64,000 nucleotides of DNA from Fulvimarina uroteuthidis (GCF_034321785.1 NZ_JAXLPB010000002.1:682001-746000), one strand, 5' to 3'. Positions 1-10,300 are shown, counted from the first letter of the stretch. Numbers and translations are program-made. Notes: generated by a model from the letters alone, not told the origin.

Positions 1-24
1 GACCGGACAAACCGAGACCCGTTC

Positions 25-405
25 ATGATTTTGTCAACGAGACGCATCGTGCTGACGCTTCCGCTCCTGTTGGGCGCAGCTTTTCTTTCCGGTTGCTCGG
101 GCGGCGGCGGATACGCTCCTCCGGGCGTCTATGCACTGGGACCGGACGGTGCCGGGCCTGTCTACGACCGCGGCCGCGACTATCGCGGCTGGCCGGACGA
201 CGACCGGTATGGGAGAGGCGGGCCGGTCTACGGCCGGGGCGGACCGGTATACGACAGGGGCGGGCGCGGCGATTATTATGGCGGTCCCGGTCCGTCCTAC
301 GACCGGGGCGATCGTCGCGGGGCCGCCTACGTCCGCTGCCCGGGCGGCGCGCAATTCATCGCCGGGCGATGCCGCAGCGCCGATCCGTACGGAAATTTCA
401 GGTGA
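25..405 (+). CDS. Small lipoprotein with Y-D-R-G-rich repeats
   Basis: A 126-residue secreted protein. The N-terminus has basic residues, a hydrophobic stretch and a lipobox (L-S-G-C, Cys24), so it is predicted to be a lipoprotein of the cell envelope. Most of the mature chain (residues 45-100) is low-complexity sequence built of short units with Tyr-Asp-Arg-Gly and Gly-Pro-Val-Tyr, followed by a C-terminal part with two cysteines (C-P-G-G...G-R-C-R). Such short Gly/Arg/Tyr-rich lipoproteins are frequent in Hyphomicrobiales but have no known function. It stands alone, opposite in direction to the next gene. The ATG at 25 is the only start that gives a full signal peptide. No function is assigned. 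Confidence 0.75.
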   Translation: MILSTRRIVLTLPLLLGAAFLSGCSGGGGYAPPGVYALGPDGAGPVYDRGRDYRGWPDDDRYGRGGPVYGRGGPVYDRGGRGDYYGGPGPSYDRGDRRGAAYVRCPGGAQFIAGRCRSADPYGNFR

Positions 406-720
406 TCTTTCGCCAACGCGTCGACGCTTCCCGCATGATTGCGCGCCGTCCGGCGTGCGGGACGGCGACGACGCGATGCCGCGGGCTCGGGACCCGGACG
501 TGTCGACGTGAAGACGGGGAGCCGCCGGGCACCTGACCTGCAACAGCCGGCCCGCCGGCTCGCGAGGCGGCGCCGGTCGGTTTTCGGGGCGCCGGTCGTC
601 GCAAGGACCGTGGTGGCTTCCGCATCCCTTCGGGTCGGCGCTCGGCGCGGCTCGAACGTCGGGTGACGAAGCTGCGTGCGGAAGGACAGCCGAGAACCGC
701 CTCCCGCACCGTGCGCGAAG
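406..720. other. Intergenic, no gene seen
   Basis: About 315 bases between two convergent genes. The open frames here are short, overlap one another and have the Arg/Ala/Pro-rich composition of GC-rich antisense frames. No clear terminator or RNA gene was recognised. Confidence 0.4.
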
Positions 721-1146
721 TCAGGCGTTGGCTTCGATCGTCTCCATGTCGTCGTCGGAGAGGCCGAAATGATGACCGATTTCGTGGATCACCACATGGC
801 GGACGATGTCGCCGAGACGCTCTTCGTGCTCGGCCCAGTAATCGATGATCGGCCGGCGATAGATAAGGATCCGATTCGGCATTTCGCCGGTCACCGGTTC
901 GGCCATTTCGCCGATTCCACGGCCCTCGAACAGGCCGAGAATGTCGAAGGGGCTGTGCAGATCCATTTCCTTGACGACGTCGTCGTCCGGAAAATCGGCG
1001 ACGAGAAACCTTATGTCGCCACACAGGGCGCGGAATTCGGCCGGCAGGCCGCGATAGGCCTCAATCGCCATCGCCTCGAAATCGTCGAGGCTCGGCGCAA
1101 GCGCCCGGACCCAGTTCTCGTCGTCGGTCGCCATCGGCTCGTCCAT
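721..1146 (-). CDS. Minimal zincin-like metallopeptidase family protein
   Basis: A 141-residue protein carrying the H-E-I-G-H-H motif near its C-terminus (residues about 125-130), the zinc-binding signature of the small zincin-like family formerly DUF1025. The Ala-Pro-Ser-Leu-Asp-Asp-Phe segment near the N-terminus, the Arg-Ala-Leu-Cys-Gly-Asp segment and the Ser-Pro-Phe-Asp-Ile-Leu-Gly-Leu segment match that family. Substrate and role are unknown. I chose the ATG at 1146 (Met-Asp-Glu-Pro) over the upstream Met because the upstream extension overlaps the end of the cytochrome gene and is not family-like. It lies 7 bases behind the oxidase operon and is probably co-transcribed with it. Confidence 0.8.
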   Translation of the reverse strand: MDEPMATDDENWVRALAPSLDDFEAMAIEAYRGLPAEFRALCGDIRFLVADFPDDDVVKEMDLHSPFDILGLFEGRGIGEMAEPVTGEMPNRILIYRRPIIDYWAEHEERLGDIVRHVVIHEIGHHFGLSDDDMETIEANA

Positions 1147-1153
1147 GTCCCGT

Positions 1154-2449
1154 TCATTCCCCGACCGGACGGCTCGCATACCAGGCGGCGACCGCGTCGA
1201 TCTGCTCAGCGGTAAGGTTCACCGCGATCTCGTCCATCAAATGGGCGAATTTCGTACCGCTGCGCTCGCCATGCTTCCACAGTTCCAGATGGGTCTTCGT
1301 ATACCAGGCCGGCTGACCGCCGAGATACGGAAAATAGGCGTTCTTCCTGCGCCCCTCCGCCCCGTGGCAACTGTCGCAGGCCGGCAGCTTGCGGGCGGCG
1401 ATGCCCTTTTCGGCGATGAGCTGGCCGAGCTGGAGCATGCCCCGGCTCCCCTCGGTCGGCAGGCCCCCGGCGGCGAGTTCGATGTCGTAGGCCTGTGCGG
1501 AGCGGTTGGCGGCCGGGAAGATCTGCGGCGGGATGCCGTCCCCCGAGGGCAGGGGAGAGGCGGGCGCGATGGGCCCTTCGATGGCGGAGGGCGTTTCGGG
1601 CGCGATCGCCCCGGCGGGCTGGGCGGCGTACCAGCCGGCGAGCGCGCGCAGGACGTCCACCGAATAGCGCGAGGCGGGCGGCTGCATGTAGCCCGAATGA
1701 CGATAGCCGTCCTTGAAGGCCATCAAGGTGGCGAAGAGATAGGGTTCGGGCTGGCCGGCGATCACCGGGAAGGCGCCCGCGCTCTCGCCTTCCCCACGCC
1801 CGAGGCCGTCCCGGGCATGGCAGCGGGCACAATCGGCAAGGGCGTCTTCCACGACGCCGTCGAGGCCGGCGGTCTGTTCGGTGCCCGCCTCGAATTCGAC
1901 GCGCGCGCGCGTGCCGCCGAGGGCAAGCCTCGCATAGGTTTCGGCGCTCATGCCCGGAAGGACGCGCAGGAAGGCGACGACGGACCAGACCTCGTCGTCG
2001 CGGTCCTGGGCCGGCCAGGCGGGCATGCCGGAATATTTGATGCCGTGAAGCCCGATCCAGTAGAGCTCGCGGTCCTTCCACTCGCCCACCTTGCCTTCCA
2101 GGCGGGGCGGATGGGGCGTCATCGACAGGACGACCGGCGACTGGGCAACGCCCGGAGCACCGTGACAGGGGGCGCAGCCGGTGGCGAAATGACCGCTCGC
2201 CCGCTGGACGAGGGCGGGGTCGGACAGATCCACGTCCTCGGGCACCTCGGTGCCGAGGGACTGGCGAGCGACGGCGTTCTGCATGGTCCAGTGGAGGAAC
2301 CAGCCGACCGGCTTGAAATGGTCCGACGAGGCGGCGATCGACACCATGCCGGAGAACGAGACAGCGAGGGCGAGGACGACGATGCCGAGACCGGCGGCGG
2401 CAATCTTCTTCCAGGTGAGGACGAAATCGAGGGCGATCCGTTTTTTCAT
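1154..2449 (-). CDS. Membrane-anchored triheme cytochrome c
   Basis: A 431-residue protein with one N-terminal membrane anchor (about residues 16-40) and three C-x-x-C-H haem c sites: C-A-P-C-H (92-96), C-A-R-C-H (about 205) and C-D-S-C-H (about 357). The domain order is a monohaem class I domain followed by a dihaem unit, as in electron donors to terminal oxidases. It should sit on the periplasmic face and pass electrons to the oxidase encoded upstream in the same operon. Its ATG overlaps the stop of the ctaG-like gene (ATGA), which implies translational coupling. Haem attachment would need the Ccm system, part of which lies at 54443-58657. The precise redox partner is an inference from the neighbourhood. 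Confidence 0.85.
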   Translation of the reverse strand: MKKRIALDFVLTWKKIAAAGLGIVVLALAVSFSGMVSIAASSDHFKPVGWFLHWTMQNAVARQSLGTEVPEDVDLSDPALVQRASGHFATGCAPCHGAPGVAQSPVVLSMTPHPPRLEGKVGEWKDRELYWIGLHGIKYSGMPAWPAQDRDDEVWSVVAFLRVLPGMSAETYARLALGGTRARVEFEAGTEQTAGLDGVVEDALADCARCHARDGLGRGEGESAGAFPVIAGQPEPYLFATLMAFKDGYRHSGYMQPPASRYSVDVLRALAGWYAAQPAGAIAPETPSAIEGPIAPASPLPSGDGIPPQIFPAANRSAQAYDIELAAGGLPTEGSRGMLQLGQLIAEKGIAARKLPACDSCHGAEGRRKNAYFPYLGGQPAWYTKTHLELWKHGERSGTKFAHLMDEIAVNLTAEQIDAVAAWYASRPVGE

Positions 2450-3132
2450 CAGGCCGGCCTTGCTGAGGTGTCGTTGAGGATCGAGGCGAGGCAGGCAAGG
2501 CCGCCGACGAGATAGGCGGAGCCGCCGACGATGAGCATGATGACACCGCCGGCCTGCTGGTCGGCAAGCGGCGTCATGGTCGCGAGCGGGCTGCAGATCT
2601 CGGCGCAGGCGTAGAGCGTGCGAGGGCTCATCAGAAGGAGCGCCCCAAGCAGCGTCATGTGCATGGAGGTGACGAGGAGAGCGACGACCCCGGCCGCCCG
2701 GGACCTGAGCTGCGTCGCCCCGGCCGCGCCGAGTGCCGAGAGCCAGACGATGAGGCCGGCAAGGAGAAAGGATGTCTGTTCAACGGCAAACACGAACGCG
2801 TCGGTGCGGGCGAGATCGTGCGGGGCGGGTGCGTGCCAGCCCCAGACGATCGCAAATTCGGCGAAGGAGGCGACGATCGCGACGCCGGCCGGAATCCGGT
2901 TCGTCGCGGCCGGAAAGGCGCGCGCGAGACCGACCGCAAGGAGCGGCGCGGCAAGCGCGACCACGGCCATGTGCATGATCATGTGCGCTGCGAACGAGCT
3001 TGCGGCGCGCACGGCGAGCGGCCCGACCCAGACGGCGACGAGAATGAGCGCGCCCGCGACGAGCGGCCAGAGCCGGCTGGTCCGGTTCATTCCCGCCAGT
3101 CCTCCATCCGATGCGAGGCGCGCGCCGGCCAT
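2449..3132 (-). CDS. ctaG: CtaG-family cytochrome c oxidase assembly protein (caa3-type)
   Basis: A polytopic membrane protein (227 residues from the ATG at 3132) with about six hydrophobic segments and the family pattern His-Met-x-x-His-Met after the first segment (A-A-H-M-I-M-H-M), the W-H-A-P motif in the middle and T-S-M-H-M-T-L-L-G later. These match the integral-membrane CtaG family that accompanies caa3/aa3-like oxidases and assists copper-centre assembly. This is not the same fold as the soluble Cox11-type CtaG. The start at 3132 overlaps the previous stop (ATGA). A Met at 3090 is an alternative start closer to the first membrane segment. Confidence 0.82.
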   Translation of the reverse strand: MAGARLASDGGLAGMNRTSRLWPLVAGALILVAVWVGPLAVRAASSFAAHMIMHMAVVALAAPLLAVGLARAFPAATNRIPAGVAIVASFAEFAIVWGWHAPAPHDLARTDAFVFAVEQTSFLLAGLIVWLSALGAAGATQLRSRAAGVVALLVTSMHMTLLGALLLMSPRTLYACAEICSPLATMTPLADQQAGGVIMLIVGGSAYLVGGLACLASILNDTSARPA

Positions 3133-3515
3133 CAGCGGCAGTCCACGTTGAAGAAGGCCGGAAGCGCGACGAAGACGACCGCGATGAAGGAGAGACCGGC
3201 CAGCAGGACGGTGGAAAATTCGAGGAACCGCTCGCGCGACAGGTCGGTGGCCTCGTCGTTGACGGTGCCGCCGCCGTGACCGCGCCACTCGCCCAGGGAG
3301 CGCAGGAAGATCAGGCCGATGAGGACGAGTGCGACGATCGTGAGGCCGAAGATCATCCAGCGCGCGGCGGTGATGGTCTGGAAGATGTCGACGTTCGGGG
3401 CGCAATCGACCGAGGCGACGACGTAGGATGCCAGGAAATGCAGCGCCCAGATCGTCGGTGCGGCGATGAGGGTCCAGATCGTATCGGCGGTCTGGCCCTT
3501 GTGGCGAAAGATCAT
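3132..3515 (-). CDS. Three-TM membrane protein of the oxidase operon
   Basis: A 127-residue protein with three hydrophobic segments (about residues 12-35, 50-70 and 100-120). It lies 13 bases behind the fused oxidase gene and overlaps the ctaG-like gene by ATGA. Small membrane proteins occupy this place in many alphaproteobacterial caa3-type oxidase operons; they may act as a small subunit or as an assembly factor. I do not recognise catalytic motifs. The function is inferred from operon position only. Confidence 0.7.
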   Translation of the reverse strand: MIFRHKGQTADTIWTLIAAPTIWALHFLASYVVASVDCAPNVDIFQTITAARWMIFGLTIVALVLIGLIFLRSLGEWRGHGGGTVNDEATDLSRERFLEFSTVLLAGLSFIAVVFVALPAFFNVDCR

Positions 3516-3528
3516 GTCCGGCCCCTTC

Positions 3529-6171
3529 TCAGCTTGCGAGCGGTGTCAGGGAGAGCGTTGCGACTGTCACGAAGGCGGTGCACGCCATGAAATGCCAGTA
3601 GAGCGCGACGTTCTGGATGTCGGCGTCGTATTCGGGCGTCAGGTGTCCGACAAGCGAACGGGCAAGGCAGTAGAAGAGCATCAGGGCGCCGACGGCCGCG
3701 TGGACCGCGGTCCAGATCGCGATGATCCAGACGGTGGCGGGATAGACGTGGGTGACGGGATCGAGCCCCGCGGCGTAGGGCGCCCACAGGAGCAGCGTGC
3801 CGGCGGCGAGCGAGAGGGCGCCGCCGAGAGCCATGCAGAGCCGCCCGGTGAGCACCTGGCCGGCCGCATTGGTCCGGCGGGCCGCGATCGTCGCGACCCA
3901 GGCGGCGGCGAAGACCGCGAGCGCGGCGAAGGGCCAGAACAGGCCGGGCCCCTCGACGCCCGTCGGCGGGAACTGCTCGTGGATCGTCAGGTAGAAGAAA
4001 TAGCCGAAGATGAGCGAAAGGAACGCGGTTCCATCGCCCACCATGGTGATGAACATCGCCCACCAGCCGACCGCCTTCGGGCCCGAGACGTAGAGCGGCA
4101 GGGAGAGGCCGAGGCCGACGTCCTTCTCGCGCTTTTCCGGGATGACGGCGGTGCCGCGCCAGACCCAGACGAGGATGGCGCCCGTGGCGAGGACCGCGGC
4201 GGCGATGGTCATGTACCACCAGTGGAAGGTGGCGAAGATGAAGACCGCGCCGAGGAAGATCGCCGCCCACATGGTCATGAAGGTGGGGCCGGGCACGCGC
4301 AGGACCTGGATCGGCTCGGCATCGAGAACGCCGGTGACCAGCGTCTCGCGCTTCAGTTCCTCCGCGTCCGGCAGGTAGAAGCGGCCCTTGTCGACATCGT
4401 CGAGGAAGTTCGGCTGGTCCCACAGGGGATAGCGCGAGGAGATGATGGGGATCGAGCGCACGCCCCAGCCCTTGTCCTCCGGCTCGGAGATCCATTCCAG
4501 CGTGCCGGCGTTCCAGTGATTGCGCCTGGCGAGGGGCAGGTGGCCGCGCGGCCTCACAATGTCGGCGACGACGACGAGGAAGCCGGCGGCGAAGATGAAG
4601 GCGCCGATGGTGGAGACAAGGTTCGGCAGGTCGAGGCCGAGCCCGCCCGGATAGGTCCATACGCGGCGGGGCATGCCCATCATGCCGGAGAAATGCATGG
4701 GGAAGAAGCCGACATTGAAGCCGACGAACATCATCCAGAAGGCGATCTTGCCGAGCGTGTCCGACAAGGCGCGCCCGCCCAGAATAGGCCACCAGTAATA
4801 AAGGCCTGCCACCAGCGGGAACAGCATGCCGCCGATGAGGACGTAGTGGAGGTGGCCGACGACGAAATAGGTGTCGTGGGCCTGCCAGTCGAAGGGGGCG
4901 AGGGCGACCATGACGCCGGTGAGACCGCCGATGACGAAGATGGCGAGCGCGCCGGACACGAACAGCATCGGCACGGAGAAGATGACGCGGCCGACGAGAA
5001 GGGTGGCGATGAAGACGAAGATCTGGACCCCGGTCGGGATCGCGACGGCCTCGGAGGCCGCGGAAAAGAAGCCGAGCGAGATCGAGGGCAGGCCGGTCGT
5101 GAACATGTGGTGGACCCACAGGCCGAACGACAGAAAGCCGGTGCCGACGGCGGCGAGCACGATCCAGGAATAGCCGACGATGGGCCTTCGCGCGAAGGTC
5201 GGCACGATCATGGCGAGGAGGGCGATGGCCGGCAGGAAGACGATGTAGACCTCCGGATGGCCGAAGATCCAGAACAGGTGCTGCCACAGCATGGGGTCGC
5301 CGCCGCGCTCGTGATCGAAGAACGGCCAGTTGAACAGGCGCTCCATCTCGAACAGGATGTCGCCCGCGATCAGCGGCGGGAAGGCGAACAGGATCATGCC
5401 GGCGACGACCAGCACATACCAGGCATAGAGCGGCATCAGGTTGAGGCGCATGCCGGGCGGGCGGCATTTCAGCGTGCCGACGATGAGTTCGACGGCGGCC
5501 GCGATGGACGCGACCTCGATGAAGGACAGGCCGAGAAGCCAGATATCGGGCCCGTAGCCGGGCGTGAACCGCTCCTGCGTGGTGAGCGGGGGATACATGA
5601 ACCAGCCGGACGCAGGGGCGCTGTCGAAGAAGATCGAGCCGCACACGAAGACGCCGCCGATGAGGAAGCACCAGTAGCCGAACGCCGACAGGCGCGGAAA
5701 CGGCAGGTCTCGCGCGCCCAGCATCTCGGGCAGGAGGATGATCGCCATCGCCTCGAAGATCGGGACGGCGAACAGGAACATCATCACCGTGCCGTGCAGC
5801 GTATAGACCTGATTGTAGAAGCTCGCCGTCAGGAAGTCATTGTCCGGAACGCCGAGCTGCACGCGTACCATGAGGCCGAGAACGCCGGCGAACAGCATGA
5901 AGATGAACGCGGTGGAGGTGTACCAGACGCCGACTTCGGTGTTGTTGACGGCCGACCAGTACTTCCAGCCCTTCGGCGCGTCCCACACCCAGATGAGGCG
6001 CTTTTCCTGGGCCTCGCGGACGGCGGGATCCTCCTGGTCCACATGGCTCGCGCCGATGGTCTGGGGCTGTGGCGGATCGGTGTAGGGCGGCGTTGCGGGA
6101 TCGGAACGATCGACCGCGTCGATGCCGGCATTGGAGGCGCGGGGCGCTGGCGTGCTCGGGGCCTTGCTCAT
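3529..6171 (-). CDS. ctaDE: Cytochrome c oxidase subunit I-III fusion
   Basis: An 880-residue fusion. Residues about 80-590 are subunit I of a haem-copper oxidase. Visible ligands are H126 for low-spin haem, the H-P-E-V-Y motif at 305-309 (CuB His with cross-linked Tyr, and the Glu of an A1-type proton channel), H354-H355 (CuB), and H440 and H442 for the two haems; the last pair reads H-L-H rather than the more usual H-F-H. Residues about 680-880 are subunit III (V-G-D-G-T-A-F...Y-W-H-F-M). The protein reduces O2 to water at the inner membrane and pumps protons. The start at 6171 overlaps the coxB stop. Fused I-III oxidases of this kind resemble the rhizobial CoxN/CoxO alternative oxidase. 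Confidence 0.95.
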   Translation of the reverse strand: MSKAPSTPAPRASNAGIDAVDRSDPATPPYTDPPQPQTIGASHVDQEDPAVREAQEKRLIWVWDAPKGWKYWSAVNNTEVGVWYTSTAFIFMLFAGVLGLMVRVQLGVPDNDFLTASFYNQVYTLHGTVMMFLFAVPIFEAMAIILLPEMLGARDLPFPRLSAFGYWCFLIGGVFVCGSIFFDSAPASGWFMYPPLTTQERFTPGYGPDIWLLGLSFIEVASIAAAVELIVGTLKCRPPGMRLNLMPLYAWYVLVVAGMILFAFPPLIAGDILFEMERLFNWPFFDHERGGDPMLWQHLFWIFGHPEVYIVFLPAIALLAMIVPTFARRPIVGYSWIVLAAVGTGFLSFGLWVHHMFTTGLPSISLGFFSAASEAVAIPTGVQIFVFIATLLVGRVIFSVPMLFVSGALAIFVIGGLTGVMVALAPFDWQAHDTYFVVGHLHYVLIGGMLFPLVAGLYYWWPILGGRALSDTLGKIAFWMMFVGFNVGFFPMHFSGMMGMPRRVWTYPGGLGLDLPNLVSTIGAFIFAAGFLVVVADIVRPRGHLPLARRNHWNAGTLEWISEPEDKGWGVRSIPIISSRYPLWDQPNFLDDVDKGRFYLPDAEELKRETLVTGVLDAEPIQVLRVPGPTFMTMWAAIFLGAVFIFATFHWWYMTIAAAVLATGAILVWVWRGTAVIPEKREKDVGLGLSLPLYVSGPKAVGWWAMFITMVGDGTAFLSLIFGYFFYLTIHEQFPPTGVEGPGLFWPFAALAVFAAAWVATIAARRTNAAGQVLTGRLCMALGGALSLAAGTLLLWAPYAAGLDPVTHVYPATVWIIAIWTAVHAAVGALMLFYCLARSLVGHLTPEYDADIQNVALYWHFMACTAFVTVATLSLTPLAS

Positions 6172-7238
6172 TTCAGCTGCTCCAGCCAGGCTGCGATGGC
6201 GACGATGTCGGCTTCCGGCAGAACGCCGTAGGCCGGCATCTCGACGCCCTGTTTGACATGGTCCGTCGCGCGGATGAATTGCGCGACATTGGTCGGCGTG
6301 TTCTCGAGGATGCCGGCGGCGATCGTCAGGCGCGAACCCATATGGGTAAGGTCGGGGCCGATCGCGCCGTCGGCGGCCGTGCCGCGCACCGAATGGCAGG
6401 CGTCGCAGCCATTTTCCATGAAGGTGTCGTAGCCGGGGCCGGAGGTGATGCGGGCGGGCTCGGCCTGCGCACTCACATAGGCATCGTAGGCGTCCTGCGA
6501 GACGACGACGACGCGAAAGCCCATCTCGGCGTGGGCATCGCCGCAGAATTCGGTGCACACGCCGTTATAGACACCTTCCTTCCGCGGCTCGACCACGAGC
6601 CGGTTCACGCGGCCGGGGATCATGTCCATCTTGCCGGCGATCGACGGCACCCAGAAGGAATGGATCACGTCCGGGCTGCCGAGCAGGAGCTCGGACCGAC
6701 GGCCGACGGGCAGCCAGATCTCGTTGGCGCTCTCGACGCCGCCGGGCGGCAGGCTCTTGACGACGCCCGGCTCGCCTTCGACGGCGTAGGCGACGCGGAA
6801 CCAGAAGCGTTCGCCCGAGACGGCGATGGTGGGCCCGTTCGCGCCCGCCCGGAATTCGGGCATGAGCTTGAGGCCGTAGACCAGGAGCGCGGACAGGACG
6901 ACGGTGGGAAACACGGCGCCGCCCCAGACGATGAGGCGCAGGCCGGTCTTTTCGGAATGGCGCCCGGGACGGACCTTCGTCGCATAGACCGACAGGCCGA
7001 CGGTGACGAACCAGACGACGACCGCGCCGACGAGCATGACCCAGAACAGGGTCTCGACCTGCGCCGCTTCCAGCCCGGCGCCCGTGAAGGTGGACTGGGG
7101 CGAGGTGCAGGCGGACAGGGCGGGCAGCAAAAGGGCCGACGACAAGGCTGCGCTTCGTGCGCCGCGCGATCGAAGGAGGGACGCGATCGTTCGAGCCAGG
7201 GCTGACAATCCGTCCGGTCGCAACCGTCTGTGCGGCAT
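6168..7238 (-). CDS. ctaC: Cytochrome c oxidase subunit II with fused haem c domain
   Basis: A 356-residue protein. The N-terminus carries a lipobox-like L-S-A-C, followed by two membrane helices and a cupredoxin domain. The CuA motif C-T-E-F-C-G-D-A-H-A-E-M is at about residues 227-238, with both Cys, the Glu, His and Met in place. A C-terminal cytochrome c domain follows with C-D-A-C-H at about 276. This makes the enzyme caa3-type, with the haem c feeding electrons to CuA. I took the ATG at 7238 because GGAG lies at the proper distance before it; a Met at 7253 is possible. It is the first gene of a six-gene minus-strand operon. Confidence 0.92.
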   Translation of the reverse strand: MPHRRLRPDGLSALARTIASLLRSRGARSAALSSALLLPALSACTSPQSTFTGAGLEAAQVETLFWVMLVGAVVVWFVTVGLSVYATKVRPGRHSEKTGLRLIVWGGAVFPTVVLSALLVYGLKLMPEFRAGANGPTIAVSGERFWFRVAYAVEGEPGVVKSLPPGGVESANEIWLPVGRRSELLLGSPDVIHSFWVPSIAGKMDMIPGRVNRLVVEPRKEGVYNGVCTEFCGDAHAEMGFRVVVVSQDAYDAYVSAQAEPARITSGPGYDTFMENGCDACHSVRGTAADGAIGPDLTHMGSRLTIAAGILENTPTNVAQFIRATDHVKQGVEMPAYGVLPEADIVAIAAWLEQLK

Positions 7239-7366
7239 CGAGGCTCCATTCATCGGCAGGGAAGGCGTTCGGCGATGGCACGACCAGGCATGGCGCTTCG
7301 CTCGCTTCCGACATTTCAACGATGTAGCGGCATATCGCAATCGGAAAAGTCTCGTTTGCCGGATCG

Positions 7367-10300
7367 TCAATGGAAGTTTCGTCCGCGTGGCAGGACGGCG
7401 ACAATCGGATCGCCACCCGCTGCGCCGGCGGATCCGGTTTGCCCGTCATGCCCGTCGTCGGCGGCCTCGGCCGGCGTGATCGCAGCGCTTTGCGCGCGCC
7501 GCCCGTGCCGCTTGAGGAAGGCGCGGGTTCGCGCGTCCTCGTCGACCGGACGGCGCACCTCGTCGGCATTGCAGATGGCGGCGGCCAGCGATCCGGCGGC
7601 AAAGGCCGCGGCGTTCGCCTCGTCCTCGCTCATGGCGTTCTTGCGGCCGTTCGAGGAATGGCGAAGCGGCGCGCGCACATGGTCCGCCCGCGCAATGCCT
7701 TCGCGGCCGATCTCCTCGCCGGCGGCGACGGGGGCGAGGAGGGGCGTCAGGTCCTCGATGGTCCGGGCGACCACGTGGATGACGCCGCGATCGCTCTGCA
7801 TGGTTCCCGAAACCCTGATGAAGCGGGCGCCCAGAACCAGCGGGCGGAACTCTTCGAAGACTTTCGGCCAGACGATGATGTTGGCGACGCCGGTCTCGTC
7901 CTCGATGGTGATGAAGATGACCCCCTTGGCCGAACCCGGCCGCTGGCGCACCAGAACGAGGCCCGAAACATCGACCCAGGTGCCCGATCTCAGGCTTGCG
8001 AGGCTCTGATTGTCCCGGACCCGGCGGGCGGCGAGGACGCCGCGCACGAAGGAGACCGGGTGCGCCTTGAGGGAAAGGGAGAGGAAGCGATAATCGTTGA
8101 CGACCTCCTCGCCCGGCCGCATGGGTGGCAGATGGGCGTCGGGTTCGGCCTGAAGATCCTTCGTCGCGGCGCTTTCGAAGAGCGGCAGGCGCTCCGCCGC
8201 CCCCTTCGGATCGAGCGCGCGCACGGCCCAGAGGGCATCGCGGCGCGACAGGCCGAGGCAGGCGAAGGCGTCGGCCTCGGCGAGGCGTTCGATGACGGCG
8301 CGCTTGAGGCCGGTTCTGAGCCAGACGTCGCGCACCGAATCGTAACCTGCGCCGCGCCGCGCGATCAGTATCGCCATGTCGGCCTGCGACAGCCCCTTCA
8401 CCTGCCGGAAGCCGAGGCGCACGGCATGGCGCGACCAGATGGCGGGCCGCATGGAGACGTGCGCGGAACTGATGGCGGACGGATCGAAGGCTTCGGGCTC
8501 GAGGCTCTGGTCCCAGCTGGACCGGTTGACGGATATCGGCCGGAACGCGATGCCGTGCTCGCGCGCGTCGCGCACGATCTGGGCCGGCGCGTAGAAGCCC
8601 ATGGGCTGGGCATTCAGGAGCGAAGCGGCGAAGACGTCGGGATAATGACATTTCAGCCAGCAGGAGGCGTAGACGAGAAGCGCGAAGGAGGCCGCGTGGC
8701 TTTCGGGAAAGCCGTATTCGCCGAAGCCCTCGATCTGCTTGAAGCAGCGCTCGGCGAATGCGGCCTCGTAGCCACGCGCGACCATGCCGTCGATCATCTT
8801 CCTGCGGAAGGTGTGGATGGTGCCGACGCGCCGGAAGGTCGCCATGGCGCGGCGCAGCTTGTCGGCCTCGCCGGGGGTGAAGCCGGCGGCGACGATGGCG
8901 ATCTTCATCGCCTGTTCCTGAAACAGCGGCACGCCAAGAGTGCGGCCCAGAACCGCTTCCAGCTCGGGCTTGGGGTAGCTCACCTTCTCGAGGCCCATCT
9001 TGCGGCGCAGATAGGGATGGACCATGTCGCCCTGGATCGGTCCGGGCCGCACGATCGCGACCTCGATGACGAGGTCGTAGAATTTTTCGGGACGCAGCTT
9101 GGGCAGCATGGTCATCTGCGCGCGGGACTCGATCTGGAAGACGCCCAGCGTATCGGCGCGCTGGATCATCGCGTAGGTCGCCGGATCGTCCTGGCCCTCG
9201 GACAGATCGGCAAGGCCGATCTCGCGGCCGTAATGGATCTTCAGCAGGTCGAAGGCGCGGCGGAGGCAGGACAGCATGCCGAGGGCGAGGATATCGATCT
9301 TCAGGATGCCCAGTTCGTCGATATCGTCCTTGTCCCACTCGATGATGGTGCGCCCGTCCATCGAGGACCGGAGGATCGGCACGGTCTCGTCGATGCGCCC
9401 CCGGGTGATGACGAAGCCGCCCACATGCTGGGAGAGATGGCGGGGAAAGCCGGAAATCTCCTCGGCATAATGGAGGACGGCGGCGGTGGTCCGGTCTTCC
9501 ATGGATAGGCCCGCGGCCTTCGCCTCGCGCGCGCCGACCTCCGCCGAGCCATAGCCCCAGACCGAGCCGGCGAGCGCCGCCACCGCATCCTGCGACAGGG
9601 AAAAGGCCTTGCCGACCTCGCGCAGCGCCGAGCGCGCGCGGTAGGTGATGACGGTCGCCGCCAGCGCCGCATTGTCGTGGCCATAATGGGAGAAGATGTA
9701 CTGGATCACCTCCTCGCGCCGTTCGTGCTCGAAATCGATGTCGATGTCGGGCGGCTCGCGCCGGTCGGGCGAGATGAAGCGCTCGAAGAGCAGGCCGGCG
9801 CGCTCGGGCGAGACTTCCGTGACGCCGATGCAGTAGCAGACCACGGAATTGGCGGCCGATCCGCGCCCCTGGCACAGGATGCCCCTGGACCGGGCGAAGC
9901 CGACAATGTGGCGCACGGTGAGGAAGTAGGGCTCGTATTCGAGCGCGGCGATGATCGCCAGCTCGTGTTCGATGCGCTCGCCCACGGTTTCCGGCACGCC
10001 GTTCGGATAGCGCCAGCCGGCGCCCTCATAGGCGAGGCGCCGCAGCTCCTCGCGCGGGGAACATGACAGGCCGAGGGCCTCGTCGGGATATTCGTACCGG
10101 AGGCTCTTCAGATCGAAGGCGAGCTGGGAGAAGAACCGGTTCGCCTGCGCCAGGGCGTCCGGATAGGCGGAAAACAGCCTTGCGATCTCAAAGCCGGGTT
10201 TCAGATGCCGCTCGGCGTTCATGGCAAGGCGCCGGCCGGCCGCCTCCAGCGGAACATGCTCGCGGATCGCGGTCATGACGTCGGCGAGCCGGCGCCGCCG

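Noticed and set aside
3466..6231. A 921-codon open frame on the plus strand across the oxidase genes
   Set aside because: It is antisense to the clearly conserved ctaDE fusion and has Asp/Glu/Gly/Arg-rich low-complexity composition, the usual shadow in GC-rich DNA.
7370..9508. Long plus-strand frame opposite dnaE2
   Set aside because: The minus-strand dnaE2 has all expected motifs. The opposite frame has no recognisable domain and no suitable start.
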